A DNA stretch of 5,679 nucleotides from assembly GCA_903912795.1 (NCBI GenBank), contig CAIWIS010000250.1:1-5679 (forward strand), read 5' to 3'. The notes below the pieces were generated by a model that did no database searches, was not told where the DNA came from, and saw only the letters and a program-made list of their open reading frames with translations. Source of the DNA: an uncultured Bacteroidales bacterium. Lineage in GTDB: Bacteria > Bacteroidota > Bacteroidia > Bacteroidales > Paludibacteraceae. Shown piece by piece: positions 1-5,679 of the stretch. A program made the position numbers and the translations under genes. Each line of letters begins with the position of its first letter. The stretch's first letter is position 1.

Positions 1-924
1 ACCAAATGGTTGAAATTTGCAAATACATTGAAATTAAGAATTTTAGTACAACAATCAGGCATGACTGGTCGTACAACTTATATCAAGGAAAAAATTGCAA
101 CTACTGCTAGCGTTGGTTATATGGGTGTAGGCGATGGTGCTTTAGTTAATCCTGGATATTTAGTATCTGCATCAAAGATGAATCCATTCTACAACTATTT
201 CTATAGTGAAATTGGTTCTTCAAAACCTGATGGCATAACTTATTATACTGCTGGTAAGGATGTTGTAGATTTCTACAATGCTACCAATGACTTACGTAGA
301 AATAAATTCTTTAAATTAGGTGAGAAAAATACAACGCACGCAGGTAATATTTTTGGAACACCAGCTGCTAATTTGACACCTTTTGCTTCAACTTCACAGT
401 TAGGTTTTATACAGGATCCAGTAACAAAAATTATTGATCCTACATCAATGATTGGATCGGCTACAAAAGCCTCTCCATTATTTACTGATTTCGAAGCCTT
501 GTTTTTACAAGCCGAAGCAGTTGCTAAAGGTTTAATTACTACTGGTAACGCTCAAGCATTGTACGAAAGTGCTGTTAAACAATCATTTGTGTATATGGGA
601 CTAACTCCAGAACAAGCTGCTACTTATGTAGCTCAGCCAAACTCAAAAGTGAACTATACAGTTGCAACTATACCTACTGAATTAATTATAACTCAGAAAT
701 GGGCTGCACTTAATGGTATTGCACCAGTTACAATTTGGTCGGATTACAGAAGATCTGGTTATCCTGCAGGTTTGAACTTTAGCCCTGATGTAAACAAGCT
801 AGGCTCTACACCTCCAGTTCGCCTACTTTATCCACAAACTGAATTGTCGGTAAACAACGAACAAGTAATTGCAGTTGGTGATATAAATTCATTTACTTCT
901 AAGATTTTCTGGCAAAATCGCTAA
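1..924 (+). CDS. SusD/RagB-family outer-membrane nutrient-binding lipoprotein, C-terminal part (5' end outside window)
   Basis: The frame is open from base 1 and ends at TAA 922-924, giving the last 307 residues of a protein whose family is usually about 450-550 residues long. A TTG at position 10 could be read as a start, but the frame continues upstream of it with the family-typical W-x-KFANTLKLR segment (fragment residues 3-13), so the true start and the lipoprotein signal lie off the left edge. Other SusD-like landmarks are the TPR-type helix PLFTDFEALFLQAEAVAKG (159-177), QKWAALNG...IWSDYRRSGYP (232-254) and the C-terminal RLLYPQTE...FTSKIFWQN block (274-306). The overall look is that of the SusD-like_2 subgroup. 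Known family role: a surface lipoprotein that lids a SusC-type TonB-dependent transporter and captures oligosaccharides or peptides. It is followed after 30 bp by another surface-type lipoprotein gene on the same strand, consistent with one operon. The substrate is not deducible, and no frameshift is seen. Confidence 0.93.
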   Translation, partial: TKWLKFANTLKLRILVQQSGMTGRTTYIKEKIATTASVGYMGVGDGALVNPGYLVSASKMNPFYNYFYSEIGSSKPDGITYYTAGKDVVDFYNATNDLRRNKFFKLGEKNTTHAGNIFGTPAANLTPFASTSQLGFIQDPVTKIIDPTSMIGSATKASPLFTDFEALFLQAEAVAKGLITTGNAQALYESAVKQSFVYMGLTPEQAATYVAQPNSKVNYTVATIPTELIITQKWAALNGIAPVTIWSDYRRSGYPAGLNFSPDVNKLGSTPPVRLLYPQTELSVNNEQVIAVGDINSFTSKIFWQNR

Positions 925-954
925 TTAAAATTATAATTTTAAAATATTATCAAT

Positions 955-1791
955 ATGAAAAGTATAAAAAATAAAATATTCATAGCTTTATCGTTAGTTG
1001 CTTCGATGTTTATATCAACATCGTGCTTAAACGACGATTCAGACTATTGGAAAGATGATGTTGCCGGAAAGGCTTATGCTACTGTTTTAAAACCACAGTT
1101 ACAATCATTAGGATTAAAACCCGCTCCTGGTTACGTAAATTATTCATTTATGATTAACATTGCAACTGATGAATTACCTACAAGTGATATAAATATTGTA
1201 ATGGTAAAAGATCCTGCTGCTGTAACTAATTACAACACTCTAAAAGGAACTTCTTTTAAAGTATTTCCAAATCTAGAAATTCTTAATCCAAACATTGTTA
1301 TAGCCAAAGGTACACGCACTGCTATGGTTAATTGTAGAGTTTGGGGTGCAGAAGCTTTAGATGCTTGTGATAAATTTATTGCTGCTGTTTCTATACAGTC
1401 AGTTAGTGGAGATATTGCTATTGCGGGAAACATGAAGTCATATTTAGTATCACTTCCTATCTCGAATCCTTACGAAGGCAATTATCATGCAAGTGGTACC
1501 TTTACTCACCCCACAGCTGGTGTACGTATTATCGACGAAGACAAAGTGTTGTCAACTGTTGATTGTAAAACCGTTAAAACAACTGTTGGAGATTTAGGTG
1601 CTTATGATGCAAATTTTACGGTAAATGCTGACAATACAGTAACTGTTACCGGATCTATCAGTGCATCTCAGCCTTTGATTCAGAGTGGTGTTAACACGTA
1701 TACTCCTGCTACTAAAACATTTGTGGTTAATTACTATTATGTAGGTGGTGGTGGAAACAGGGTTATCTCTGAAACACTTGTAAGATTGTAA
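955..1791 (+). CDS. Surface lipoprotein with DUF1735-like N-terminal and DUF4361-like C-terminal domains (uptake-locus accessory binding protein)
   Basis: The 278-residue protein begins with a lysine-rich stretch and a hydrophobic segment (about residues 8-20) ending in the lipobox STSC, with acylated Cys at 24. The residues after it, LNDDSD, are acidic and resemble the lipoprotein export signal that sends Bacteroidota lipoproteins to the outer face of the outer membrane. Residues about 58-168 look like the DUF1735 (BT_3987-type N-terminal) beta-sandwich. Residues about 170-278, from NPYEGNY through the glycine-rich YYVGGGGNRVISETL end, look like DUF4361 (BT_3044-type C-terminal). Proteins of this architecture typically sit just downstream of susD genes and are thought to help bind the locus substrate at the cell surface. 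The start is an ATG 30 bp after the susD-like stop. The upstream bases are A/T-rich without a Shine-Dalgarno, as is usual for the phylum. Domain names come from remembered motif patterns, not a search; the ligand is unknown. Confidence 0.85.
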   Translation: MKSIKNKIFIALSLVASMFISTSCLNDDSDYWKDDVAGKAYATVLKPQLQSLGLKPAPGYVNYSFMINIATDELPTSDINIVMVKDPAAVTNYNTLKGTSFKVFPNLEILNPNIVIAKGTRTAMVNCRVWGAEALDACDKFIAAVSIQSVSGDIAIAGNMKSYLVSLPISNPYEGNYHASGTFTHPTAGVRIIDEDKVLSTVDCKTVKTTVGDLGAYDANFTVNADNTVTVTGSISASQPLIQSGVNTYTPATKTFVVNYYYVGGGGNRVISETLVRL

Positions 1792-1807
1792 TAATATTTT
1801 ATAAAAG

Positions 1808-1841
1808 GTTGGAAAATGCTTTTAAACAAGTATTTTCCAAC
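1808..1841 (+). terminator. Intercistronic hairpin inside the uptake operon (terminator-like, no U-tract)
   Basis: The arms GTTGGAAAATGCTT (1808-1821) and AAGTATTTTCCAAC (1828-1841) form a 14-bp stem around the 6-nt loop TTAAAC. The single non-Watson-Crick position (G1818 with T1831) is a G-U pair in plus-strand RNA. No T-run follows on the plus strand; the sequence after it is A-rich. It is therefore more likely an mRNA-stabilising or partial-termination element that tunes expression of the third gene than a full terminator. It sits 17 bases after the stop of the DUF1735/DUF4361 gene and 33 bases before the next start. Confidence 0.6.
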
Positions 1842-1874
1842 TCAAGTAAAACAAATAATTAAAAAAATAAGAAA

Positions 1875-2648
1875 ATGAAAAGAATATTATTAGCCATAAT
1901 TCCACTTTTAATGGTTGCTATTAGTTTTAATAGCTGTACTACTGAAGAAGCTTCGATGGTAGTTACTAAAAATACATTTAGTATACCTGAAGCAACTGCT
2001 CCATTAAATCATGCAAAAATAGCACCAGCTACTTCTACAATGCTTAAATGGGCATCTAAAGGTGGTGCTGCTGTAAAATGGGATGTTTATTTCGGAACTT
2101 CTGAATCACCAGCTTTACTAAAAGCAGGTCATACAACTCAGGAAATTTCTGTATCTGTTGCCGAAGGAAAAACTTACTATTGGTATGTTGAAAACGTAGA
2201 TGCTGAAGGCATTGTTACAACAAGTCCAGTATTTACATTTGATGTAGATGTTACACCTCCTGCAAAAATTGTTTATAATATCGACGATTTTGTTGGTGCT
2301 TATAAAGTTACTGAAGGTACTTATGTATACAATGTAAATTTAACTAAAGTTAATGCTACAACGCTCAAAAATGATAATTTCTGGGATATGGGTGCACCGC
2401 TTTGGGAACAAGAATATGTATTTGATGATTATGGTCATGTAACCATGACTCCAAGTACTTATAGGGCGCCTGCAACTTCAATGACAATGTATTCTGTAAC
2501 TGGTGCTGGAACTTATAATGTTGCAACAAAAATAATTTCGGTTGATTACAAAGTACTTAAAAAAGTGTATACACTTAAAACAGATGGTTCACTTTCTGTA
2601 GTTACAACAACAGCTGATGAAGCTACAGGTGTAATGGTTAAACAATAG
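1875..2648 (+). CDS. Lipoprotein with FnIII-like domain and unassigned beta-rich C-terminal domain (putative surface binding protein)
   Basis: The 257-residue protein has a short signal ending in the lipobox FNSC (acylated Cys at 21), followed by TTEE, which suits surface export. Residues about 43-128 resemble an FnIII/Ig-like fold: PLNHAKIAP, then KWDVYFGTSESP (68-79) and KTYYWYVENVDAEG (99-112), with the late YYWYV strand and D-x-x-G turn typical of FnIII repeats. After a PP-containing linker (127-133), residues about 138-257 form a beta-rich domain beginning DDFVGAYKVTEG, with many aromatic and Thr positions (FWDMGAPLWEQEYVFDD, 169-185). I cannot name that domain; it is loosely like the small lipocalin-type domains found in other Bacteroidota lipoproteins. 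Being the last gene of the uptake locus, it may be a glycan-binding or SusE-position protein. It has its own A-rich start region and is separated from the previous gene by a 14-bp hairpin, so its level may differ from the upstream genes. Confidence 0.82.
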   Translation: MKRILLAIIPLLMVAISFNSCTTEEASMVVTKNTFSIPEATAPLNHAKIAPATSTMLKWASKGGAAVKWDVYFGTSESPALLKAGHTTQEISVSVAEGKTYYWYVENVDAEGIVTTSPVFTFDVDVTPPAKIVYNIDDFVGAYKVTEGTYVYNVNLTKVNATTLKNDNFWDMGAPLWEQEYVFDDYGHVTMTPSTYRAPATSMTMYSVTGAGTYNVATKIISVDYKVLKKVYTLKTDGSLSVVTTTADEATGVMVKQ

Positions 2649-2668
2649 TTTATAACCACTACAATTAT

Positions 2669-2709
2669 AAAAAAAAGGAACTACTCAAAATGGGTAGTTC
2701 CTTTTTTTT
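2669..2709 (+). terminator. Intrinsic terminator ending the uptake operon
   Basis: GGAACTACTC (2677-2686) pairs with GGGTAGTTCC (2692-2701) across a 5-nt loop, AAAAT (2687-2691), with one G-U pair (T2685 with G2693). Eight T follow directly (2702-2709) and eight A precede the stem (2669-2676), so the stem can extend to 18 bp. This is a textbook rho-independent terminator 20 bases after the stop codon of the third lipoprotein. It marks the end of the locus and isolates the downstream dehydrogenase gene. The A-tract would also let it act in the opposite direction, but no minus-strand gene needs that here. Confidence 0.93.
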
Positions 2710-2778
2710 GAATTATTATTTAGTAAACTTTTCTATTCAACTAACTGTTACAACCATAAACTATTTTAAAAATACCCC

Positions 2779-3411
2779 ATGAAACTAACAATTTTCGGAG
2801 CTACAGGACGTACAGGTCAATTACTTGTAAAGCAGGCATTAGAAGCAGGCCATGAACTAACGCTTTTTGTTCGTAATGCAAATACGATTACGCTTGTTGA
2901 TGTAAATTTAAAGGTCGTTCAAGGCGATTTAAGCAATAAAGTGCAGCTAACCGAAGTAATTGCAGGTTCCGATGCATGTATTTCGGTATTGGGCGGTAAT
3001 TCGCTTACAAAGCATGCGACCGAATTATGCAATGGCATTGAAAATATTATTAATGTAATGGAAACTTGCGGTGTGAAGCGCTTTATTTACTTATCCAGTT
3101 TAGGTGCTGGCAATAGTAAGCAGTTAATGCCTGCCATTGCGCGATTTCTAATTGCTGATTTATTGCTTCGAATTCCGCTACAGGATCATACCCGTAATCA
3201 ACAAGTTATTGGCCAAAGCAAATTACAATGGACTATTCTTCAACCCGGAGGATTAACAGATAAGGCGCTAACAGGAGTTTATAATTCTGGTTCAGAAATG
3301 ACTCCAATCAAAGGCAGCGCAGCCATCTCCAGAGCCAATGTAGCTCACTTTATACTAGCCGAAGCTGTTCAAAATAAGTTTATTGGCAAAGAAGTATGGT
3401 TGTATGAGTAA
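2779..3411 (+). CDS. NAD(P)-binding atypical short-chain dehydrogenase (NAD(P)H-binding Rossmann protein)
   Basis: The 210-residue protein starts MKLTIFGATGRTG, with the GxxGxxG nucleotide-binding loop G7-A-T-G10-R-T-G13 right after the first beta strand. R32 at the end of strand two (LFVRN) suggests a preference for NADP. VVQGDLSN (46-53) and KRFIYLSSLGAG (100-111) match the atypical SDR/NmrA-like pattern, in which no classical YxxxK catalytic pair is present. WTILQPGGLTD (151-161) is the family's conserved core toward the C-terminal side. Related proteins include YwnB-type and biliverdin reductase B-type oxidoreductases, usually with uncertain substrates. The length is normal and complete. 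No signal peptide is visible, so it should be cytosolic. It lies between the operon terminator and a convergent gene, so it is probably transcribed alone; I could not find a clear Bacteroidota TAnnTTTG promoter in the 69 bases after the terminator. Physiological substrate unknown. Confidence 0.9.
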   Translation: MKLTIFGATGRTGQLLVKQALEAGHELTLFVRNANTITLVDVNLKVVQGDLSNKVQLTEVIAGSDACISVLGGNSLTKHATELCNGIENIINVMETCGVKRFIYLSSLGAGNSKQLMPAIARFLIADLLLRIPLQDHTRNQQVIGQSKLQWTILQPGGLTDKALTGVYNSGSEMTPIKGSAAISRANVAHFILAEAVQNKFIGKEVWLYE

Positions 3412-3426
3412 TTGTATTTGTACAAT
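3411..3426. terminator. Weak A/T-rich hairpin between convergent genes
   Basis: ATTGTA (3411-3416) and TACAAT (3421-3426) form a perfect 6-bp stem with a TTTG loop, overlapping the last base of the dehydrogenase stop codon. It lies in the 30-bp convergent gap and might contribute to termination in either direction. The stem has only one G-C pair and no clean T-run, so this is a weak call. Confidence 0.25.
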
Positions 3427-3441
3427 ATTTGAAAATTAATT

Positions 3442-5319
3442 TCACAAGGCAATTTTTACTTTTTCGTCATTTACGGTTACTATATAAATACCTCGTGCTA
3501 AGCTTGTTGTGAAACAATCAACTGCTTGTTGCTCTTTGAGTAGAATGCCGTGAATATTGAACACTTTTACTATAGCTTTTCCATCAAAAAATAAATTAAG
3601 TTGTTCGTTTTTAACTTCAATACGTAAACGTTGGATGATTCTACTGTCTAAATCAGTTGTGATAAACGTAGGTGTATATTCATTTCCATACCTATCGAGT
3701 ATTGCAACTGCAAATTGATGCGTTGTTAGTTTTTGAATGTGTTTACTTATATCAAACGATTTTGTATAACTTATTCCCAGTAAGTTAGCTGACGTTTGAA
3801 ATGCGTTTGGGTCGTTTTTTGAAGCATTCGGAATGGCATAAATAGCATATTTTACCAACGATGCATTAGAATCCCAGCTTAACAAGTTTCCAATAAACTG
3901 TAAATTAGAAACTACACCATAAATTTGATGATTTTTCCAACTAATTGCAGGCGAAATTGCTGGATATTGAAATTTTTGTTCGCGAAGATATTTTGTGAAT
4001 TTTCCATTCGTTCGTAAGTGCTTAATACTCCACAAAACAGTTCCTGGAGCTGCATTTTTGGTCGATACTCTATTCTGTTCAATTTGCAATCCAACTTCTA
4101 AATCGTCGAATGCCGATGCAGCTGAAATGCGCTGTTCAGTTTTAGAGAGTGTAGTAAGCAAACCGCCATTTTTGGTGTATAGTTTAAGTTCGTGCAAAGT
4201 TGGGTTCTCTTCGTACAATGGTATGGCAGGAGTTTGGCGTGGAGCTTTATAAGTTGATGTTAAGGCCGACATGCTCATACTGGAATAAAAATATTTGCTG
4301 TACTTTTTTACAGTATTAGACCACCACGGACAAAGAATATCGTAGTCCTGACCGGTGCTGGTTGTTGTCCAATAAAGCTGTGGCGATATATAATCCACTT
4401 TTCCTTGCTTCATCCAAGCTACAGGGTCACAGTATATTTGTTCATACATATTGGAGCCAGTAATGCCACTTGGCAGCGTCAGTCCTTCGGCAGTAGCCAC
4501 TGTTGTACTGGTAGTCCAAATTCCAAAAGGCGAAACACCAAATGTCACATAAGGCTTTACAGTTTGGATTGTGTCGTACACATCGGCTACCATTCGGTTT
4601 ACATTATCACGTCGCCAATTACTCAATGTCATATTGGTAGGTTTGTACAAATTTTGTGAGTAAGTATCTTTAGTGCTATTTGTACCAGCATAAGCATAGA
4701 AATAATCGTCGAAAATAATTCCATCTACATCATATTTGCTTAAAATATCACCAACTACATTCTTTATTAGTTTTCGAACAGCAGGATTCCCGGGGTCAAG
4801 AATGGTCACATCATCTTTGGTTTTTGTAGTTCCTGAGTAGGTTGCGTAATCCAAAATCCATGTGGGATTAGTTGTTTTGTAATCGCCCATTTTGCCTGTG
4901 TATTTACCTGCCGATGTTTCGTAGCGGTAGGGATTGAGCCAAGCATGAAGTTCTATGCCTCGCTTATGCGACTCATCAATGGCAAAAGCTAGTGGATCGT
5001 AGCCCGGATATGTGCCTCTTTCACCGCCCAAATGTGCCGACCACGGTTCGTATGCCGAATTGTAAAAAGCATCTGTTTCGGGGCGTACCTGAAAAAAGAC
5101 AGCGTTCATATTGCATGCCTTTAACGAATCAAGAATTGCAACGAACTCCGCCTTCTGAGCTGCTATATTTGCTGGTGTAACACTAGTCATAGCCGTAGTA
5201 GGCCAATCAATACGAAAAACAGTAGCCATCCAACCAGCTCGCATCTCGCGTTTAGGAGGTTGAGCCGTTAAACTGAAAAATGAAAGGATGAAGAATGAAA
5301 GAATTAAAAGTTTTCTCAT
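3442..5319 (-). CDS. Secreted GHL10/DUF187-family glycoside hydrolase-like protein with T9SS type A sorting domain
   Basis: The chosen ATG at 5319-5317 gives 625 residues opening with a clean signal peptide (MRKLLILSFFILSFFSLTA, predicted cut before Q20). The frame runs 21 codons further upstream to an ATG at 5382, but that would bury the signal peptide behind a charged stretch, so it is rejected. Residues about 22-400 are the GHL10 (PF02638) TIM-barrel-like domain: KREMRAGWMATVFRIDWP (23-40), FFQVRPETDAFY (75-86), HAWLNPYR (125-132), DPGNPAVRK (175-183), DVDGIIFDDYFY (197-208), VSPFGIW (262-268) and VDYISPQLYW (308-317). The conserved acids around 197-205 are candidate catalytic residues (inference). 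A beta-sandwich, FnIII-like, spans about 455-556. Residues about 560-625 resemble the T9SS type A sorting domain (VKVFNIHGILLKEQ..., LARGIYIVTV), so the protein is probably exported across the outer membrane and anchored or released. A characterised relative, E. coli DigH (YddW), cleaves denuded peptidoglycan glycan; whether this protein targets peptidoglycan or another glycan is open. Confidence 0.92.
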   Translation of the reverse strand: MRKLLILSFFILSFFSLTAQPPKREMRAGWMATVFRIDWPTTAMTSVTPANIAAQKAEFVAILDSLKACNMNAVFFQVRPETDAFYNSAYEPWSAHLGGERGTYPGYDPLAFAIDESHKRGIELHAWLNPYRYETSAGKYTGKMGDYKTTNPTWILDYATYSGTTKTKDDVTILDPGNPAVRKLIKNVVGDILSKYDVDGIIFDDYFYAYAGTNSTKDTYSQNLYKPTNMTLSNWRRDNVNRMVADVYDTIQTVKPYVTFGVSPFGIWTTSTTVATAEGLTLPSGITGSNMYEQIYCDPVAWMKQGKVDYISPQLYWTTTSTGQDYDILCPWWSNTVKKYSKYFYSSMSMSALTSTYKAPRQTPAIPLYEENPTLHELKLYTKNGGLLTTLSKTEQRISAASAFDDLEVGLQIEQNRVSTKNAAPGTVLWSIKHLRTNGKFTKYLREQKFQYPAISPAISWKNHQIYGVVSNLQFIGNLLSWDSNASLVKYAIYAIPNASKNDPNAFQTSANLLGISYTKSFDISKHIQKLTTHQFAVAILDRYGNEYTPTFITTDLDSRIIQRLRIEVKNEQLNLFFDGKAIVKVFNIHGILLKEQQAVDCFTTSLARGIYIVTVNDEKVKIAL

Positions 5320-5347
5320 TTGGAAATTTATAATCGTATTTTCATAA

Positions 5348-5382
5348 ACAACCGTCCTTCTCGTTACGAAAAAGACGGTCAT
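5348..5382 (-). promoter_or_regulatory. Strand-specific RNA hairpin upstream of the GHL10 gene (leader element or terminator)
   Basis: Read as minus-strand RNA, the core is 13 consecutive pairs (5351-5363 with 5367-5379) closed by a 3-nt UAA loop, including two G-U pairs (5357/5373 and 5360/5370). It can be extended by three further pairs (5350/5380, 5349/5381, 5348/5382), two of them G-U. On the plus strand the same G-U positions are C-A or A-C mismatches, so the structure is made for the minus-strand transcript. A moderately U-rich stretch (UUGUUUAU) overlaps and follows the 3' arm, so it could be a terminator for the upstream T9SS cargo gene. It ends 28 bases before the hydrolase start and could equally be a 5' leader structure. 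Confidence 0.55.
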
Positions 5383-5397
5383 AGTTCATTTACCTGC

Positions 5398-5425
5398 AAT
5401 TTCTCCCGCCAAAGCGGGAGAAATT
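5398..5425 (-). terminator. Perfect 12-bp G/C-rich inverted repeat downstream of the partial T9SS cargo gene
   Basis: AATTTCTCCCGC (5398-5409) and GCGGGAGAAATT (5414-5425) are exact reverse complements around the 4-nt loop CAAA. The hairpin starts 12 bases after the stop codon of the minus-strand gene ending at 5438, the usual place for a terminator. In minus-strand RNA the bases after the stem are GCAGGUAAAUG, with no U-run apart from the UU closing the stem, so termination strength is uncertain. A symmetric stem with A/T ends and a G/C core is also compatible with a bidirectional 3'-end stabiliser. Confidence 0.65.
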
Positions 5426-5437
5426 AGGCGATGTTAT

Positions 5438-5679
5438 TTACTTCACAAACTTAGTGGCTTTACCATCGATACGGATAATGTAAATACCAGCATTCAAATT
5501 GCGTGAATAAGTGCCATTTGCACGTGCTTTGTCAATCAACATGCCATTAATGGTGTACAGTTCGACATTTGCTTCACGATCGAGTTGGACTTCGATGCCA
5601 ACTGAAGTACGAATTATGCGAGCAGGTGTAGCTTTTGCATTATCAACTTCGGTAGTTAAAAACGGAAGAGTTGATTCGT
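5438..5679 (-). CDS. C-terminal end of a T9SS cargo protein with type A sorting domain (5' end outside window)
   Basis: Reading the minus strand from the right edge, one frame stays open for 79 codons (5677 to 5441) and stops at TAA 5440-5438; two further bases belong to a split codon. The start lies beyond the window. The peptide opens ESTLPFLTTEVDN and then shows a type A T9SS sorting domain: RIIRTSVGIEVQLD (fragment residues 20-33), VELYTINGMLIDKA (38-51), and the hallmark LNAGIYIIRIDGKATKFVK end (61-79). It can be compared with the neighbouring hydrolase tail, which has VKVFNIHGILLKE and LARGIYIVTV at equivalent positions. The domain is a secretion and anchoring signal recognised by the T9SS translocon, so the missing N-terminal part is expected to be a secreted enzyme or surface protein whose function cannot be told from here. 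It is co-oriented with the hydrolase gene, 118 bp upstream of it. Confidence 0.85.
   Translation of the reverse strand, partial: ESTLPFLTTEVDNAKATPARIIRTSVGIEVQLDREANVELYTINGMLIDKARANGTYSRNLNAGIYIIRIDGKATKFVK

Noticed and set aside
10..924. TTG at position 10 as the start of a 304-residue protein
   Set aside because: The frame is open to base 1 and the codons before the TTG fit the conserved SusD-like W-x-KFANTLKLR segment, so this is an internal position of a larger gene.
1230..1433. Minus-strand open frame of 67 codons
   Set aside because: It lies entirely within the well-supported DUF1735/DUF4361 lipoprotein gene and has no recognisable features.
2707..2778. Promoter for the dehydrogenase gene using TTTG at 2707-2710
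   Set aside because: No TAnnTTTG-like box occurs at the expected distance, and the TTTG overlaps the end of the terminator T-run.
3912..5180. Open frames of 60-85 codons on both strands across the hydrolase gene (3912-4094, 3995-4252, 4405-4659, 4992-5180)
   Set aside because: All are inside the hydrolase coding region, show no family motifs, and are explained as out-of-frame or antisense readings.
5320..5355. Bacteroidota-type promoter for the hydrolase (TAAATTTC as a near TAnnTTTG box, GTTG as a weak -33 element)
   Set aside because: Both elements are imperfect and the implied transcription start would fall on or next to the start codon.
1..5679. CRISPR arrays, tRNA/rRNA genes, insertion sequences or phage genes
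   Set aside because: No regularly spaced repeats, cloverleaf-like segments, transposase motifs or terminal inverted repeats with flanking duplications were seen.

Overview
This is a low-GC window from a member of the Bacteroidota (Bacteroidetes), most likely an environmental or anaerobic Bacteroidales or a related lineage. Four things support this: a SusD/RagB-family gene followed by DUF1735/DUF4361-type lipoproteins, lipoprotein signals with acidic residues just after the cysteine, two proteins ending in type IX secretion system (T9SS) type A sorting domains, and A/T-rich start regions without Shine-Dalgarno sequences.

Left part (1-2709, + strand): the 3' end of a glycan/nutrient uptake locus. 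It holds the C-terminal ~307 residues of a SusD-like outer-membrane lipoprotein cut by the window edge, a lipoprotein with a DUF1735-like N-terminal and DUF4361-like C-terminal half, and a third lipoprotein with an FnIII-like domain. The first two are 30 bp apart. A strong hairpin lies in the 83-bp gap before the third, and a very clear intrinsic terminator follows it. The three would sit together at the cell surface around a SusC-type TonB-dependent transporter that should lie off the left edge. The substrate cannot be read from these genes, since no degradative enzyme is visible on this strand.

Middle (2779-3411, + strand): a single-gene unit for a small NAD(P)-binding atypical short-chain dehydrogenase, separated from the uptake locus by the terminator and convergent with the next gene.

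Right part (3442-5679, - strand): a 625-residue secreted GHL10/DUF187-family glycoside hydrolase-like protein with a T9SS C-terminal domain. Upstream of it, in the same orientation, is the last 79 codons of another T9SS cargo protein, cut by the right edge. The 118-bp gap between them holds two consecutive hairpins. One is a perfect 12-bp stem. The other is fully paired only as minus-strand RNA, through G-U pairs, and it overlaps what would otherwise look like an upstream extension of the hydrolase reading frame.

The content is mostly recognisable Bacteroidota surface biology. I see no convincing undescribed system. The points most worth a second look are the RNA structures at 5348-5425, the hairpin inside the uptake locus, the unassigned C-terminal domain of the third lipoprotein, and the pairing of T9SS cargo genes.
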